A DNA stretch of 64,000 nt from Sphingomonadales bacterium EhC05 (GTDB lineage: Bacteria > Pseudomonadota > Alphaproteobacteria > Sphingomonadales > Sphingomonadaceae), in assembly GCA_001650955.1 (NCBI GenBank), contig LXYP01000045.1, forward strand, positions 248,001 to 312,000, in the 5' to 3' direction. This document shows, in pieces, positions 1 through 8,101 of the stretch (positions are counted from its first letter, which is position 1; every line of letters starts with the position of its first letter). Under the pieces are notes generated by a model that searched no databases, had not been told where the DNA came from, and worked only from the letters and a program-made list of their open reading frames with translations. The translations under genes were made by a program, and so were the position numbers.

Positions 1-1
1 C

Positions 2-709
2 AATACCATCGCTTTGACTGGGTTGATCCTATTTTTTATCGGCATATTCATCTATGATCGGGTTCGCTATTCCTCAACTCTACAGGAACTTACGGGAGAT
101 AGATTTGGCTCGACCAATGATGGAATGATGCCATTTTCTGGACAAGAAATGAAGGTCCCTGGCGGCACGTTTGTCAGTTATTATCCTGTAGAAGACGCGG
201 GCAGCTATGAATGGGATAAGGGGCAGAACATAACCATTGTCGACGTTCGTGATGGAAGTTCTCACAAAATTCTCTCTGACAATGATCCCCGTGCCATTAT
301 CAACTGGGAGTTGATTGAAAAAGGCGGTGCGAACCCGCGTGTCTACCTAGGCTATGTGGCCTGGGCTGCGACCAAGATCCAATTTGATCAAGGTCGCGCC
401 GATCTTCTGATTTCCGCTTTTCCTAACATCAAGCAACATACGCTCGCGGAAAACATTAAATATACATATCTCCCAAAGCTGAGTGGGAACGAGAGCGTTG
501 CAATTATCATTTGGCCTGAAGAGGATAGAGCGAATTTCGTATCCTTTGATTTGACTTCTGGGGAAGTCATCGAAAAGAAAGAAATCGATCTCCCGAAAAT
601 GAAAGAGAATTTCCTATCGCTCAATAACGGGCTGCCGGATGAGAAATTCACTCGATTTGCGCACCACAATATGGCGCCACCTTCTAATGAGTTTGGATTT
701 TTAGAATGA
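2..709 (+). CDS. Hypothetical membrane-anchored protein, 5' end outside window
   Basis: The frame is open to the left edge, so the true start may lie upstream; the first usable in-window start is a TTG at 14. The visible N-terminus is one hydrophobic segment (LILFFIGIFIYD) followed by about 205 mostly polar residues, which suggests a signal-anchored protein with an exported domain. No catalytic motif or family was recognised. The stop overlaps the ATG of the next gene (ATGA at 706-709), so the two are probably co-translated. Confidence 0.7.
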   Translation, partial: NTIALTGLILFFIGIFIYDRVRYSSTLQELTGDRFGSTNDGMMPFSGQEMKVPGGTFVSYYPVEDAGSYEWDKGQNITIVDVRDGSSHKILSDNDPRAIINWELIEKGGANPRVYLGYVAWAATKIQFDQGRADLLISAFPNIKQHTLAENIKYTYLPKLSGNESVAIIIWPEEDRANFVSFDLTSGEVIEKKEIDLPKMKENFLSLNNGLPDEKFTRFAHHNMAPPSNEFGFLE

Positions 710-1353
710 CATTACAAGCAGACGTATATTGGTCCTTCCGGTCGCCTTATAGCTATCTCGCGACGCGGCGCTATGTCGCTTTGACGGAGGAATATGATCT
801 TCATATCAACCAGCGCTTCGTCTATCCGCTGGCGATCCGGGAGCCGGACTTCTTCGAGAAAAATCATCCCAACTGGCTTGGCTATACGTTCCGCGACATG
901 TTCCGTGTGGCGCAATATATGGGCATCCCGATGGCGCCGCCCAATCCCGATCCGATTGTTCAGGATATGGCGACGCGCAAGATCGCAGAAGACCAGCCCT
1001 ATATTTTCGAACTGACCCGGATGGGGCAGGCGGCCTCACGGCGCGGCAAAGGCCTGGAATTTGCCAATCAGGTTTCGCAGCTGATCTGGGGCGGCACCGC
1101 GAATTGGCATGAGGGCGATCATCTTGCCAGTGCAGCGGTCCGGGCGGGATTGAACCTCAAGGAACTGCGCGCCGAGGCCAAGGCGCAGGCGGAAGAGCTC
1201 GACGCGGAAATTGCGGATAATCAAAAAGCTCTCGAAGCCGGAGGCCATTGGGGTGTGCCGACTTTGATATTCGAAGACGAACCGTTTTTCGGCCAGGACC
1301 GGATCGATATCGCGGTCTGGCGGATGCAGCAAAAGGGTCTGGCGAAACGTTAG
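706..1353 (+). CDS. 2-hydroxychromene-2-carboxylate isomerase family (DsbA/GST-kappa fold)
   Basis: 215 residues, normal for the family. The N-terminal SFRSPYSYLA (residues 10-19) carries the conserved serine that in HCCA isomerases binds the glutathione thiol, replacing the CxxC of DsbA. The C-terminal part has the cis-proline motif GVPT and the family signature FFGQDRID near residues 193-200. HCCA isomerases act in naphthalene and polycyclic aromatic breakdown as glutathione-dependent isomerases. No other aromatic degradation gene is nearby, so the substrate here is open. The start is fixed by an ATGA overlap with the upstream gene. Confidence 0.85.
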   Translation: MTLQADVYWSFRSPYSYLATRRYVALTEEYDLHINQRFVYPLAIREPDFFEKNHPNWLGYTFRDMFRVAQYMGIPMAPPNPDPIVQDMATRKIAEDQPYIFELTRMGQAASRRGKGLEFANQVSQLIWGGTANWHEGDHLASAAVRAGLNLKELRAEAKAQAEELDAEIADNQKALEAGGHWGVPTLIFEDEPFFGQDRIDIAVWRMQQKGLAKR

Positions 1354-1539
1354 ACTCCGCGCTTTCCTACATGATGCTTTGGGGTTAGACTGGACCGATG
1401 ACCACTCGCTACCCTGACCTTGACCAATTCCCTATCCGATATCCAACAGCTATTATTGGAAATGGCGGAAAAAAAGGCTTTCTAGGAGTCAATTTGGTCA
1501 ACTTAGCCGCTCGAATAGCATCGCTATGGAGGCTGTTCG

Positions 1540-1995
1540 ATGCGTGAAATCCTCACCGGTGGTTGCCAGTGCGGCGCGGTTCGATACCGGTTTGAAGGCC
1601 CCGCGCCCGCAGCTTATGCCTGTCACTGCGGGGAATGTAAAAAACAGACGGCCAGCGCTTTTTCAATGTCGATTCCGATGCATTATGATGATTTGCATGT
1701 CGAAGTCTTGCCTTCGTCATTTGAGACAATCGCCCATAGCGGCAAGACCAAGCACAATTATTTCTGCGGGAAATGCGGCACCCGTTTGTGGCATTCGGGC
1801 AGCAATCCGCCGGACAAGATCACGCTAAAAGTCGGGACTTTGGATGATCCATCAGGCATCGCCCCGCAGGGACATTTGTGGGTGTCGAGGAAACAGCCAG
1901 GGATTGAACTGGATCCTGCGAGCGATCAACAGCTTACGCAACCGGATGATCTGGAAGCGTGGAGAGCGAATTTGGGGATTAGAGAATGCCGGTGA
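1540..1995 (+). CDS. GFA family zinc protein (CENP-V/Gfa domain)
   Basis: 151 residues with the zinc-ligand pattern of glutathione-dependent formaldehyde-activating-like proteins: C9-x-C11, C28-x-C30-xx-C33 and C76-xx-C79 (motifs GGCQCG, CHCGEC, CGKCG). Gfa was described as accelerating S-hydroxymethylglutathione formation, but most paralogs have no proven substrate, so only the fold can be called. A TATGGAGG-like ribosome site lies just before the ATG. The 3' end overlaps the next gene by 10 bases. Confidence 0.88.
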   Translation: MREILTGGCQCGAVRYRFEGPAPAAYACHCGECKKQTASAFSMSIPMHYDDLHVEVLPSSFETIAHSGKTKHNYFCGKCGTRLWHSGSNPPDKITLKVGTLDDPSGIAPQGHLWVSRKQPGIELDPASDQQLTQPDDLEAWRANLGIRECR

Positions 1996-2738
1996 AGACC
2001 TGGAATTTCCGTTCTTTCGATGGAACGAATCTGAAAATCCACGAAACCGGGGAGGGGCCGCTGGTCATCCTGCTGCATGGCCTGTTTTCCAATGCCCACA
2101 CCAACTGGATCAAATTTGGTCACGCCGCGGCGCTCGCGGCGGCGGGCTTTCGTGTCGTGATGCCCGATCTGCGCGCGCACGGGGAAAGCGAGGCGCCGCA
2201 GGATCGCAGCGCTTATCCGGACGATGTGCTGGTCGAGGATGCGCTCGCGCTGATCGCATATCTCGATCAGCCTATTTATGATCTGGGCGGCTTTTCTCTG
2301 GGTGCACGAACCACGGCAAAGCTGCTGCTTTCGGGCGCCGCACCGCGACGGGCGATCCTGGCGGGCATGGGTTTGGAAGGCCTTGCAGGCTGGGGAAAAC
2401 GGCAGGATTTTTTCCTCAAGGCGATTGCGCTGAAAGACACGGCCAAACGGGGCGATCAGCACTGGATGGCGGTTCAATTTATGAAAAGCCAGAAGATAGA
2501 TGCGGTTGCAGCCGCCTGTCTGCTGACCACATTTTCGGATCTGGAACCGCAGCAAGTCGCGACCATCACCGCCGAAACATTGATCCTTTGTGGATCGGAA
2601 GATCGGGATAATGGCGATCCGGTCAAGCTGGCGGAGCTGCTCGCTGCGGGACAGCATGTCGCGATTCCCGGGACCCATATGAGCAGTGTGACCAAGGCCG
2701 AAATGAGTAAGGAAATGGTGCGTTTCATGGCGAGATAG
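1986..2738 (+). CDS. Alpha/beta fold hydrolase
   Basis: 250 residues. The oxyanion motif HG is at 31-32 (ILLHGLFSN), the nucleophile elbow GFSLG puts the catalytic serine at 104, a likely acid is in GSEDRDNGDP near 205, and the catalytic histidine is H231 (PGTHMSS). No signal peptide, so cytoplasmic. The family covers esterases, lipases and C-C hydrolases and the sequence does not say which. Its start lies inside the GFA gene, indicating translational coupling. Confidence 0.88.
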   Translation: MPVKTWNFRSFDGTNLKIHETGEGPLVILLHGLFSNAHTNWIKFGHAAALAAAGFRVVMPDLRAHGESEAPQDRSAYPDDVLVEDALALIAYLDQPIYDLGGFSLGARTTAKLLLSGAAPRRAILAGMGLEGLAGWGKRQDFFLKAIALKDTAKRGDQHWMAVQFMKSQKIDAVAAACLLTTFSDLEPQQVATITAETLILCGSEDRDNGDPVKLAELLAAGQHVAIPGTHMSSVTKAEMSKEMVRFMAR

Positions 2739-2746
2739 GAGGATCA

Positions 2747-3274
2747 ATGTCAAATCTATATAGCTGGCGCAATTTCTGGATATTCTGGGGTGGTGGGCTG
2801 GCGTTGTTCATCTACCTCATCCTGTCGGGCGGAATGCTTGACACGTCGGTTGCTCCTAGCGGCATCCTCGACCATCAAAGCGCAGCGACTGCAGATAGGG
2901 TGAACGCCATCCATCAGAGCTGGGCTGCTGCGGGCCTGCTGGAAACCGCCCGCTGGCGGATGTTTGCCGATCTGCTTTTCATCACGCTCTATATGTCAGG
3001 CGGGATCATCGGCGGACGGCTGATCTGGCAACATGCGGTCTCGCCGTCGCTGAAGAAAGTCGGCCTGCTCTGTGTCCTGTCTTATTTTGTCTTCGGGCTC
3101 ACCGACTATCTGGAAACCGTCTGCCAACTGATCCAGTTGGTCGGCGAACAAGGGAGCGATATGCTCGCCGGCACCGCAGCGCTGGCGCGCCCGCTGAAAA
3201 TCCTGACCTGGATCGTCGGGACAGTCGCGATGATTGTCGCGCTCGTTTGGCGCTGGCGCGAAACCCGGGCTTGA
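2747..3274 (+). CDS. Hypothetical four-helix membrane protein
   Basis: 175 residues with four predicted membrane segments at about 9-27, 69-92, 98-122 and 145-168. The loop between helices 1 and 2 is long and polar. No family recognised. A perfect AGGAGG ribosome site precedes the ATG, eight bases after the hydrolase stop, so it closes the same small operon. Confidence 0.75.
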   Translation: MSNLYSWRNFWIFWGGGLALFIYLILSGGMLDTSVAPSGILDHQSAATADRVNAIHQSWAAAGLLETARWRMFADLLFITLYMSGGIIGGRLIWQHAVSPSLKKVGLLCVLSYFVFGLTDYLETVCQLIQLVGEQGSDMLAGTAALARPLKILTWIVGTVAMIVALVWRWRETRA

Positions 3275-3331
3275 CCTGCAGAGGATAAAGTTTCAATTCC
3301 AACCAAAATTAAAATAGCTGAGGATGACAAT

Positions 3332-5170
3332 ATGAAAAGCGCAGTTTCGATCGTCGCAATCGCCACAATGACGCTGGCCATGCCCGCTTATGCCATGCCC
3401 ACCGACAAGGAAAAGCAGCGGCATTATGAAAATCCAACCGCTGACGATGCCGAGAATTTCGTCATCGACACCGAAAAGGAAATGTTTGATTTCTCGATCG
3501 ATGCCGGACGTACTTACTGGATCAACTCGACCTACATAACCGAAGACACGGATGCGCTGGCTGCAAAAATTGGTGCGGAAGGCACAACCATGTCGGTCAA
3601 TGCGGCGATTGATGCAGCGCAGTTTAATGATGTTCCCGGGATTGATCCGGTCGTAAAGCGCAAGCTCGACAAGCTGCGCGGCGGGATTGTCCTGCCAGCG
3701 CCGGCCGTTCCCGGTGCCGCCGAAGAATTGAACGAGATCGCAACCAAGTTGAACTCTGCCTATGGCAAGGGCAAAGGTACGCTCAACGGTGAGCCGATCA
3801 ATGGCTCCGATATCGAAGCGGCGATGGGGACCAATCGCAACCCGGTCGAACTCGCGGAAATGTGGGAAAGCTGGCATAGTCAGGTCGGCGCGCCGATGAA
3901 GGACGATTATGGCCGTCTGGTTGAAATCGCCAATGAAGGGGCCAATGATCTGGGCTTTACCGATGTCGGCGCGATGTGGCGATCAGGCTATGATATGCCC
4001 GCGGACGAATTTGCCGAATTGACCGACAAGCTATGGTCGCAGGTCAAACCGCTTTATGACGAACTGCATTGCTATACGCGTGGCAAATTGAATGAAGAAT
4101 ATGGCGATGATGTCCAGGCGGCAACCGGACCGATCCGGGCGGACCTGCTCGGCAATATGTGGGCGCAGGAATGGGGCAATATTTATGATATTGTTGCTCC
4201 TGAAGGCGCGGGAGATATTGGTTTTGACACGACCGAATTGCTGACCAGCAAAGGCTATGACGCAATCAAGATGGTCAAGGCAGGCGAGGGTTTCTTCTCC
4301 TCTTTGGGCTTTGATCCCTTGCCCGAGACATTCTGGACCCGGTCGCAATTCACCAAGCCGGCGGATCGCGAAGTCGTCTGTCACGCCAGTGCCTGGAACC
4401 TGACCAATGTCGATGATGTCCGGATCAAAATGTGCATCAAGGTCAATGGTGATGATTTCACCACCATCCATCACGAGCTGGGCCATAATTATTATCAGCG
4501 CGCCTATAACAAGCAGAGCTATCTCCATCTCGACGGCGCCAATGACGGCTTTCACGAAGCGATTGGCGATATGATTGCGCTGTCAATCACACCGGAATAT
4601 CTCGTTCAGGTCGATCTGCTTGAGGCGGACAAAGTGCCGAGCGCGGACAAGGATACCGGCCTGTTGTTGCGGCAAGCGATGGACAAGGTCGCTTTTCTGC
4701 CCTTTGGCCTGCTGGTCGACAAATGGCGCTGGGGCGTCTTCAAGGGCGATATCGTACCGGATAATTATACCCAGGCTTGGCATGATCTGAAGCTGGAATA
4801 TCAGGGCATCACTCCGCCGGTCGAGCGGCCCGCCGATGCTTTCGATCCGGGCGCAAAATATCATATTCCGGGGAACACGCCTTATTCGCGCTATTTCCTC
4901 GCACGAATTTTGCAATTCCAGTTCTACAAGGCGGCCTGCGATGCTGCTGGCTGGGAAGGCCCGCTGCACCGCTGTTCCTTCTATGGCAACAAGCAGGTCG
5001 GCGCGAAGCTCAATGCAATGCTCGAAATGGGCGCGTCCAAGCCTTGGCCCGACGCGCTCGAAGCCTTTACCGGCACCCGTGAAATGGATGGCTCCGCGAT
5101 GATCAGCTATTTCGCGCCGCTGATGGACTGGCTGAAGGACGAGAATGAAGGCAAAAGCTGCGGATGGTGA
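3332..5170 (+). CDS. M2 family zinc peptidase (ACE-like peptidyl-dipeptidase)
   Basis: 612 residues. An N-terminal signal peptide ends near AYA (residues 20-22), so the enzyme is exported. The gluzincin motif HELGH is at 381-385 with the third zinc ligand E409 in GFHEAIGD, 24 residues after H385, the same spacing as in angiotensin-converting enzyme. Surrounding residues (HHELGHNYYQ, GANDGFHEAIGDM) are those of the M2 family. Expected activity is release of dipeptides from peptide C-termini in the periplasm, for nutrition. A GAGGA ribosome site precedes the ATG. The hairpin just downstream is shared with the convergent peroxiredoxin gene. Confidence 0.93.
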   Translation: MKSAVSIVAIATMTLAMPAYAMPTDKEKQRHYENPTADDAENFVIDTEKEMFDFSIDAGRTYWINSTYITEDTDALAAKIGAEGTTMSVNAAIDAAQFNDVPGIDPVVKRKLDKLRGGIVLPAPAVPGAAEELNEIATKLNSAYGKGKGTLNGEPINGSDIEAAMGTNRNPVELAEMWESWHSQVGAPMKDDYGRLVEIANEGANDLGFTDVGAMWRSGYDMPADEFAELTDKLWSQVKPLYDELHCYTRGKLNEEYGDDVQAATGPIRADLLGNMWAQEWGNIYDIVAPEGAGDIGFDTTELLTSKGYDAIKMVKAGEGFFSSLGFDPLPETFWTRSQFTKPADREVVCHASAWNLTNVDDVRIKMCIKVNGDDFTTIHHELGHNYYQRAYNKQSYLHLDGANDGFHEAIGDMIALSITPEYLVQVDLLEADKVPSADKDTGLLLRQAMDKVAFLPFGLLVDKWRWGVFKGDIVPDNYTQAWHDLKLEYQGITPPVERPADAFDPGAKYHIPGNTPYSRYFLARILQFQFYKAACDAAGWEGPLHRCSFYGNKQVGAKLNAMLEMGASKPWPDALEAFTGTREMDGSAMISYFAPLMDWLKDENEGKSCGW

Positions 5171-5176
5171 AAAATA

Positions 5177-5199
5177 GGGCGGGGAATTGATCCCCGCCC
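5177..5199. terminator. GC-rich hairpin between convergent genes
   Basis: Nine-base stem GGGCGGGGA / TCCCCGCCC with a 5-base loop, between the M2 peptidase and the convergent peroxiredoxin. The flanks are A-rich on one side and ATTTT on the other, so it could stop transcription in either direction. Confidence 0.7.
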
Positions 5200-5226
5200 C
5201 ATCAAATTTTGGTTGTGGGCAAAAGC

Positions 5227-5703
5227 CTAGAGCTGGTCGAGCATATATTCTGCGGCACTGACTTTGAAGTCGCCAGGTGCTTCGACATTCAGCTCTTCGA
5301 CGACGCCGTCATTGACGATCATCGAGAAGCGCTGGCCCCGGGTGCCCAGACCAAAGCCGGAGCCGTCCATTTCAAGGCCGACTGCCTTGGCAAAATCGCC
5401 ATTGCCGTCTGCCAACATGGTGACGTCTTCGGAACCCGCAGCGGCATTCCAGGCGCCCATGACGAATGCATCATTGACCGCGGTGCAGGCGATTTCGTCG
5501 ACGCCTTTGGCTTTGAGGTCGGCCGCTTTTTCGACATAGCCGGGCAGATGTTTGGCGGAGCAGGTCGGCGTATAGGCGCCGGGAACCGAAAATAGAGCCA
5601 CTTTCTTGCCCGCGAAATATTCGGAAGAGCTGACTTGCTCGGGTCCTTCGGCGGTCGCCTTGACGAAGTTCACTTCAGGTATCTTGTCGCCTTTGTTGAT
5701 CAT
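5227..5703 (-). CDS. Peroxiredoxin, Prx5-like
   Basis: 158 residues from an ATG preceded by AAGGAGC; a longer upstream reading to 5790 lacks a ribosome site and adds non-conserved sequence. The peroxidatic cysteine is C48 in PGAYTPTCS, the form typical of the Prx5/AhpE-like subgroup (type II peroxiredoxin, often glutaredoxin/GSH-dependent). C73 (IACTAVND) is the second conserved cysteine. It reduces H2O2 and alkyl hydroperoxides in the cytoplasm. Divergent from the YqgE/AlgH gene. Confidence 0.92.
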   Translation of the reverse strand: MINKGDKIPEVNFVKATAEGPEQVSSSEYFAGKKVALFSVPGAYTPTCSAKHLPGYVEKAADLKAKGVDEIACTAVNDAFVMGAWNAAAGSEDVTMLADGNGDFAKAVGLEMDGSGFGLGTRGQRFSMIVNDGVVEELNVEAPGDFKVSAAEYMLDQL

Positions 5704-5843
5704 TTTTTGCTCCTTGTTCGCATGATGGCATAATACGCCATGATCCGATGCAATTGTGGTGACAGGCATATGAAATTGCAAGCGTCTCATCGATTATCGA
5801 AATTGCCATGGGATATTCAGCCTAATTTCTCTATGGAAGATAT

Positions 5844-6404
5844 ATGGTGAAACCTCGCTATTTTTCTGGCCAGTTTCTGATGGCAACCCCCGGCATGGCG
5901 GATCCCCGTTTTGCGCGATCGGTTGTCGCCATCTGTTCTCATGACGAGAATGGGGCGTTGGGGATCAATATCGGAGCGATTTCCAAAGACATCAGTTTTC
6001 ACGCGATCCTTGAGGAACTGGATATACCAACCGATGCCGTCCCGGATAAGAGAATATTTATCGGAGGGCCGGTTGAGCCTCAGCGCGGCTTCATTCTCCA
6101 TAGTCTCGACATGAACATGTTTGACACGCTCCAGGTCGGCGATCGCTGGGGATTGAGCAGTTCTGTTGACATGTTGAAAGCGATCGCGGGAGGTCGGGGC
6201 CCGGAAAGATGGATATTTGCTCTGGGATATTCTGGGTGGGGCGCCGGCCAGTTGGAAGGGGAATTGACCCAAAATGGCTGGTCGATGGCGCTGGGGCAAA
6301 CAGATTGGCTTTATGAAACAAAGGCGCCAGACAAATGGCAAATGGCGTGGAATGATCAGGGGATTGATCCGACACGCTTGTCTGGAAGTTTTGGAAGCGC
6401 TTAG
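5844..6404 (+). CDS. YqgE/AlgH family protein
   Basis: 186 residues matching the UPF0301 family along its whole length: N-terminal FLMATPGMADPRFARSV, central GALGINIG, GGPVEPQRGF, and the late GYSGWGAGQLEGEL. The biochemical role is unproven; AlgH was named from alginate regulation in Pseudomonas. Start ATG with GGAAGA just upstream. Its 3' end lies 216 bases before ahcY. Confidence 0.92.
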   Translation: MVKPRYFSGQFLMATPGMADPRFARSVVAICSHDENGALGINIGAISKDISFHAILEELDIPTDAVPDKRIFIGGPVEPQRGFILHSLDMNMFDTLQVGDRWGLSSSVDMLKAIAGGRGPERWIFALGYSGWGAGQLEGELTQNGWSMALGQTDWLYETKAPDKWQMAWNDQGIDPTRLSGSFGSA

Positions 6405-6508
6405 TCAATTGCGCCGATTTTGGCCGAAACTGGCCGCATCTAATCATCTCTGGAATTGAAAAGCTTTCCGATTGTTGTGGCAAGCGGCGGTCACACCTCA
6501 TAAAAATT

Positions 6509-6534
6509 CAAATATAAAGATATCTTTATATTTG
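6509..6534. promoter_or_regulatory. Perfect 26-bp palindrome upstream of ahcY (candidate ArsR-type operator)
   Basis: Thirteen base pairs on each side of a central TA are perfectly complementary; the core is ATATAAAGATATCTTTATAT. It lies about 87 bases before the ahcY GTG. SahR, an ArsR-family regulator of S-adenosylhomocysteine recycling described in proteobacteria, acts at inverted repeats upstream of ahcY, so this is a plausible operator. The identity of the regulator is inference. The palindrome is AT-rich and lacks a following U-run in the right place for a terminator. Confidence 0.65.
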
Positions 6535-6620
6535 CTTCTTGAGCGGCTTGGCGTTATTTGGGCTTCAAATTGCCGCCCAGCATAATCTGTGCGGCGTTTG
6601 GTCTTTTAAGGAGAATATAA

Positions 6621-8033
6621 GTGGCTAGTGCAGCGGATACCGCAACTCAAGATTATGTCATCAAGGACATTTCCCTCGCCGATTTCGGACGCAAGGAAAT
6701 TGAAATTGCTGAAACTGAAATGCCGGGCCTGATGGCTCTGCGTGAAGAATTTGGCGCAGACAAGCCATTGAAAGGTGCCCGGATCACTGGTTCGCTGCAC
6801 ATGACCATTCAAACGGCAGTGTTGATTGAAACATTGCTCGATCTCGGCGCTGAAGTGCGTTGGGCGTCTTGCAACATCTTCTCAACCCAAGATCATGCTG
6901 CAGCAGCAATCGCTGCTGGTGGAACGCCAGTATTCGCGATCAAAGGCGAAACTCTCGAGGAATATTGGGCTTATGTCGAGCGGATTTTCGACTGGGGCAC
7001 CGACGAGACCTGCAACCTGATTCTCGATGATGGCGGCGATGCCACCATGTTCGCTCTTTGGGGTGCACGGGTTGAAGCTGGCGAAGAATTGTTCAAACCT
7101 GAAAATGAAGAAGAGGAAGTCTTCGTTGCGACTTTGGCCCGCTTTTTGGCCGAACGTCCTGGTTACCTGACCAAGACTGTTGAAACCATCAAGGGCGTTT
7201 CGGAAGAAACCACCACTGGTGTCCACCGTCTTTATGAGCTGGCCAAGATCGGCAAGCTTCCTTTCCCGGCGATCAACGTCAACGATAGTGTTACCAAATC
7301 CAAGTTTGACAATCTCTATGGCTGTAAAGAGTCATTGGTTGACGCGATCCGTCGCGCAACCGACGTCATGCTGGCTGGTAAGGTCGCTACTGTCGCTGGT
7401 TTCGGCGATGTTGGTAAAGGTTCGGCACAATCGCTCCGCAACGGTGGTGCGCGTGTGCTTGTGACGGAAATTGATCCGATTTGTGCGCTTCAGGCGGCAA
7501 TGGAAGGTTTTGAAGTTGTGACTATGGAAGAAGCCACGCAGCGCTCTGACATTTTCGTCACCACCACCGGCAATAAAGACGTGATCACCGTTGATCACAT
7601 GCGTGCCATGAAAGATCGTGCGATTGTTTGTAACATCGGTCACTTCGACAGTGAAATCCAGATCGGCGCACTCAAGAACATGAAATGGACCGAAATCAAG
7701 CCACAGGTTGATGAAGTCGAATTTGCTGACGGGAAGAAATTGATCATTCTCGCGCAGGGTCGTCTGGTAAACCTCGGCTGCGCAACTGGCCACCCAAGCT
7801 TCGTCATGTCGGCAAGCTTTACCAACCAGGTATTGGCGCAGATCGAACTGTGGTTGCGTCCTGAACAATATCAGAATGACGTTTATGTTCTGCCTAAGCA
7901 TCTTGATGAGAAAGTTGCTGAACTGCACCTCTCGAAACTTGGTGTTAACCTGACCAAATTGTCTCCGGAACAAGCGGATTATATCGGCGTGTCGTCCGAA
8001 GGTCCATTCAAGCCGGATCACTATCGTTACTAA
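6621..8033 (+). CDS. ahcY: Adenosylhomocysteinase
   Basis: 470 residues, the long bacterial form with the usual insertion near residues 150-190. It hydrolyses S-adenosylhomocysteine reversibly to adenosine and homocysteine, clearing the product inhibitor of SAM methyltransferases. Visible motifs: [33 protein letters not shown]-binding [13 protein letters not shown] near 258-270, [10 protein letters not shown], and the family-terminal KPDHYRY. The start is GTG with AAGGAGA upstream. It stands alone between a candidate operator and a strong terminator. Confidence 0.98.
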   Translation: MASAADTATQDYVIKDISLADFGRKEIEIAETEMPGLMALREEFGADKPLKGARITGSLHMTIQTAVLIETLLDLGAEVRWASCNIFSTQDHAAAAIAAGGTPVFAIKGETLEEYWAYVERIFDWGTDETCNLILDDGGDATMFALWGARVEAGEELFKPENEEEEVFVATLARFLAERPGYLTKTVETIKGVSEETTTGVHRLYELAKIGKLPFPAINVNDSVTKSKFDNLYGCKESLVDAIRRATDVMLAGKVATVAGFGDVGKGSAQSLRNGGARVLVTEIDPICALQAAMEGFEVVTMEEATQRSDIFVTTTGNKDVITVDHMRAMKDRAIVCNIGHFDSEIQIGALKNMKWTEIKPQVDEVEFADGKKLIILAQGRLVNLGCATGHPSFVMSASFTNQVLAQIELWLRPEQYQNDVYVLPKHLDEKVAELHLSKLGVNLTKLSPEQADYIGVSSEGPFKPDHYRY

Positions 8034-8058
8034 GGCCTGGCCTAAACACTAGCTTAAT

Positions 8059-8096
8059 AAAAAGCCGGGTGGTTCAGCGAACCACCCGGCTTTTTT
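8059..8096 (+). terminator. Strong intrinsic terminator after ahcY
   Basis: Fifteen-base stem (GCCGGGTGGTTC core, loop AGC at 8076-8078) bracketed by an A-run and a run of six T. The symmetry makes it bidirectional, so it also serves the convergent lytic transglycosylase gene ending at 8102. Confidence 0.95.
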
Positions 8097-8101
8097 ATTG
8101 A

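Noticed and set aside
1926-2753. 275-codon ORF antisense to the alpha/beta hydrolase
   Set aside because: The sense frame has a full catalytic triad and ribosome context; the antisense frame has neither.
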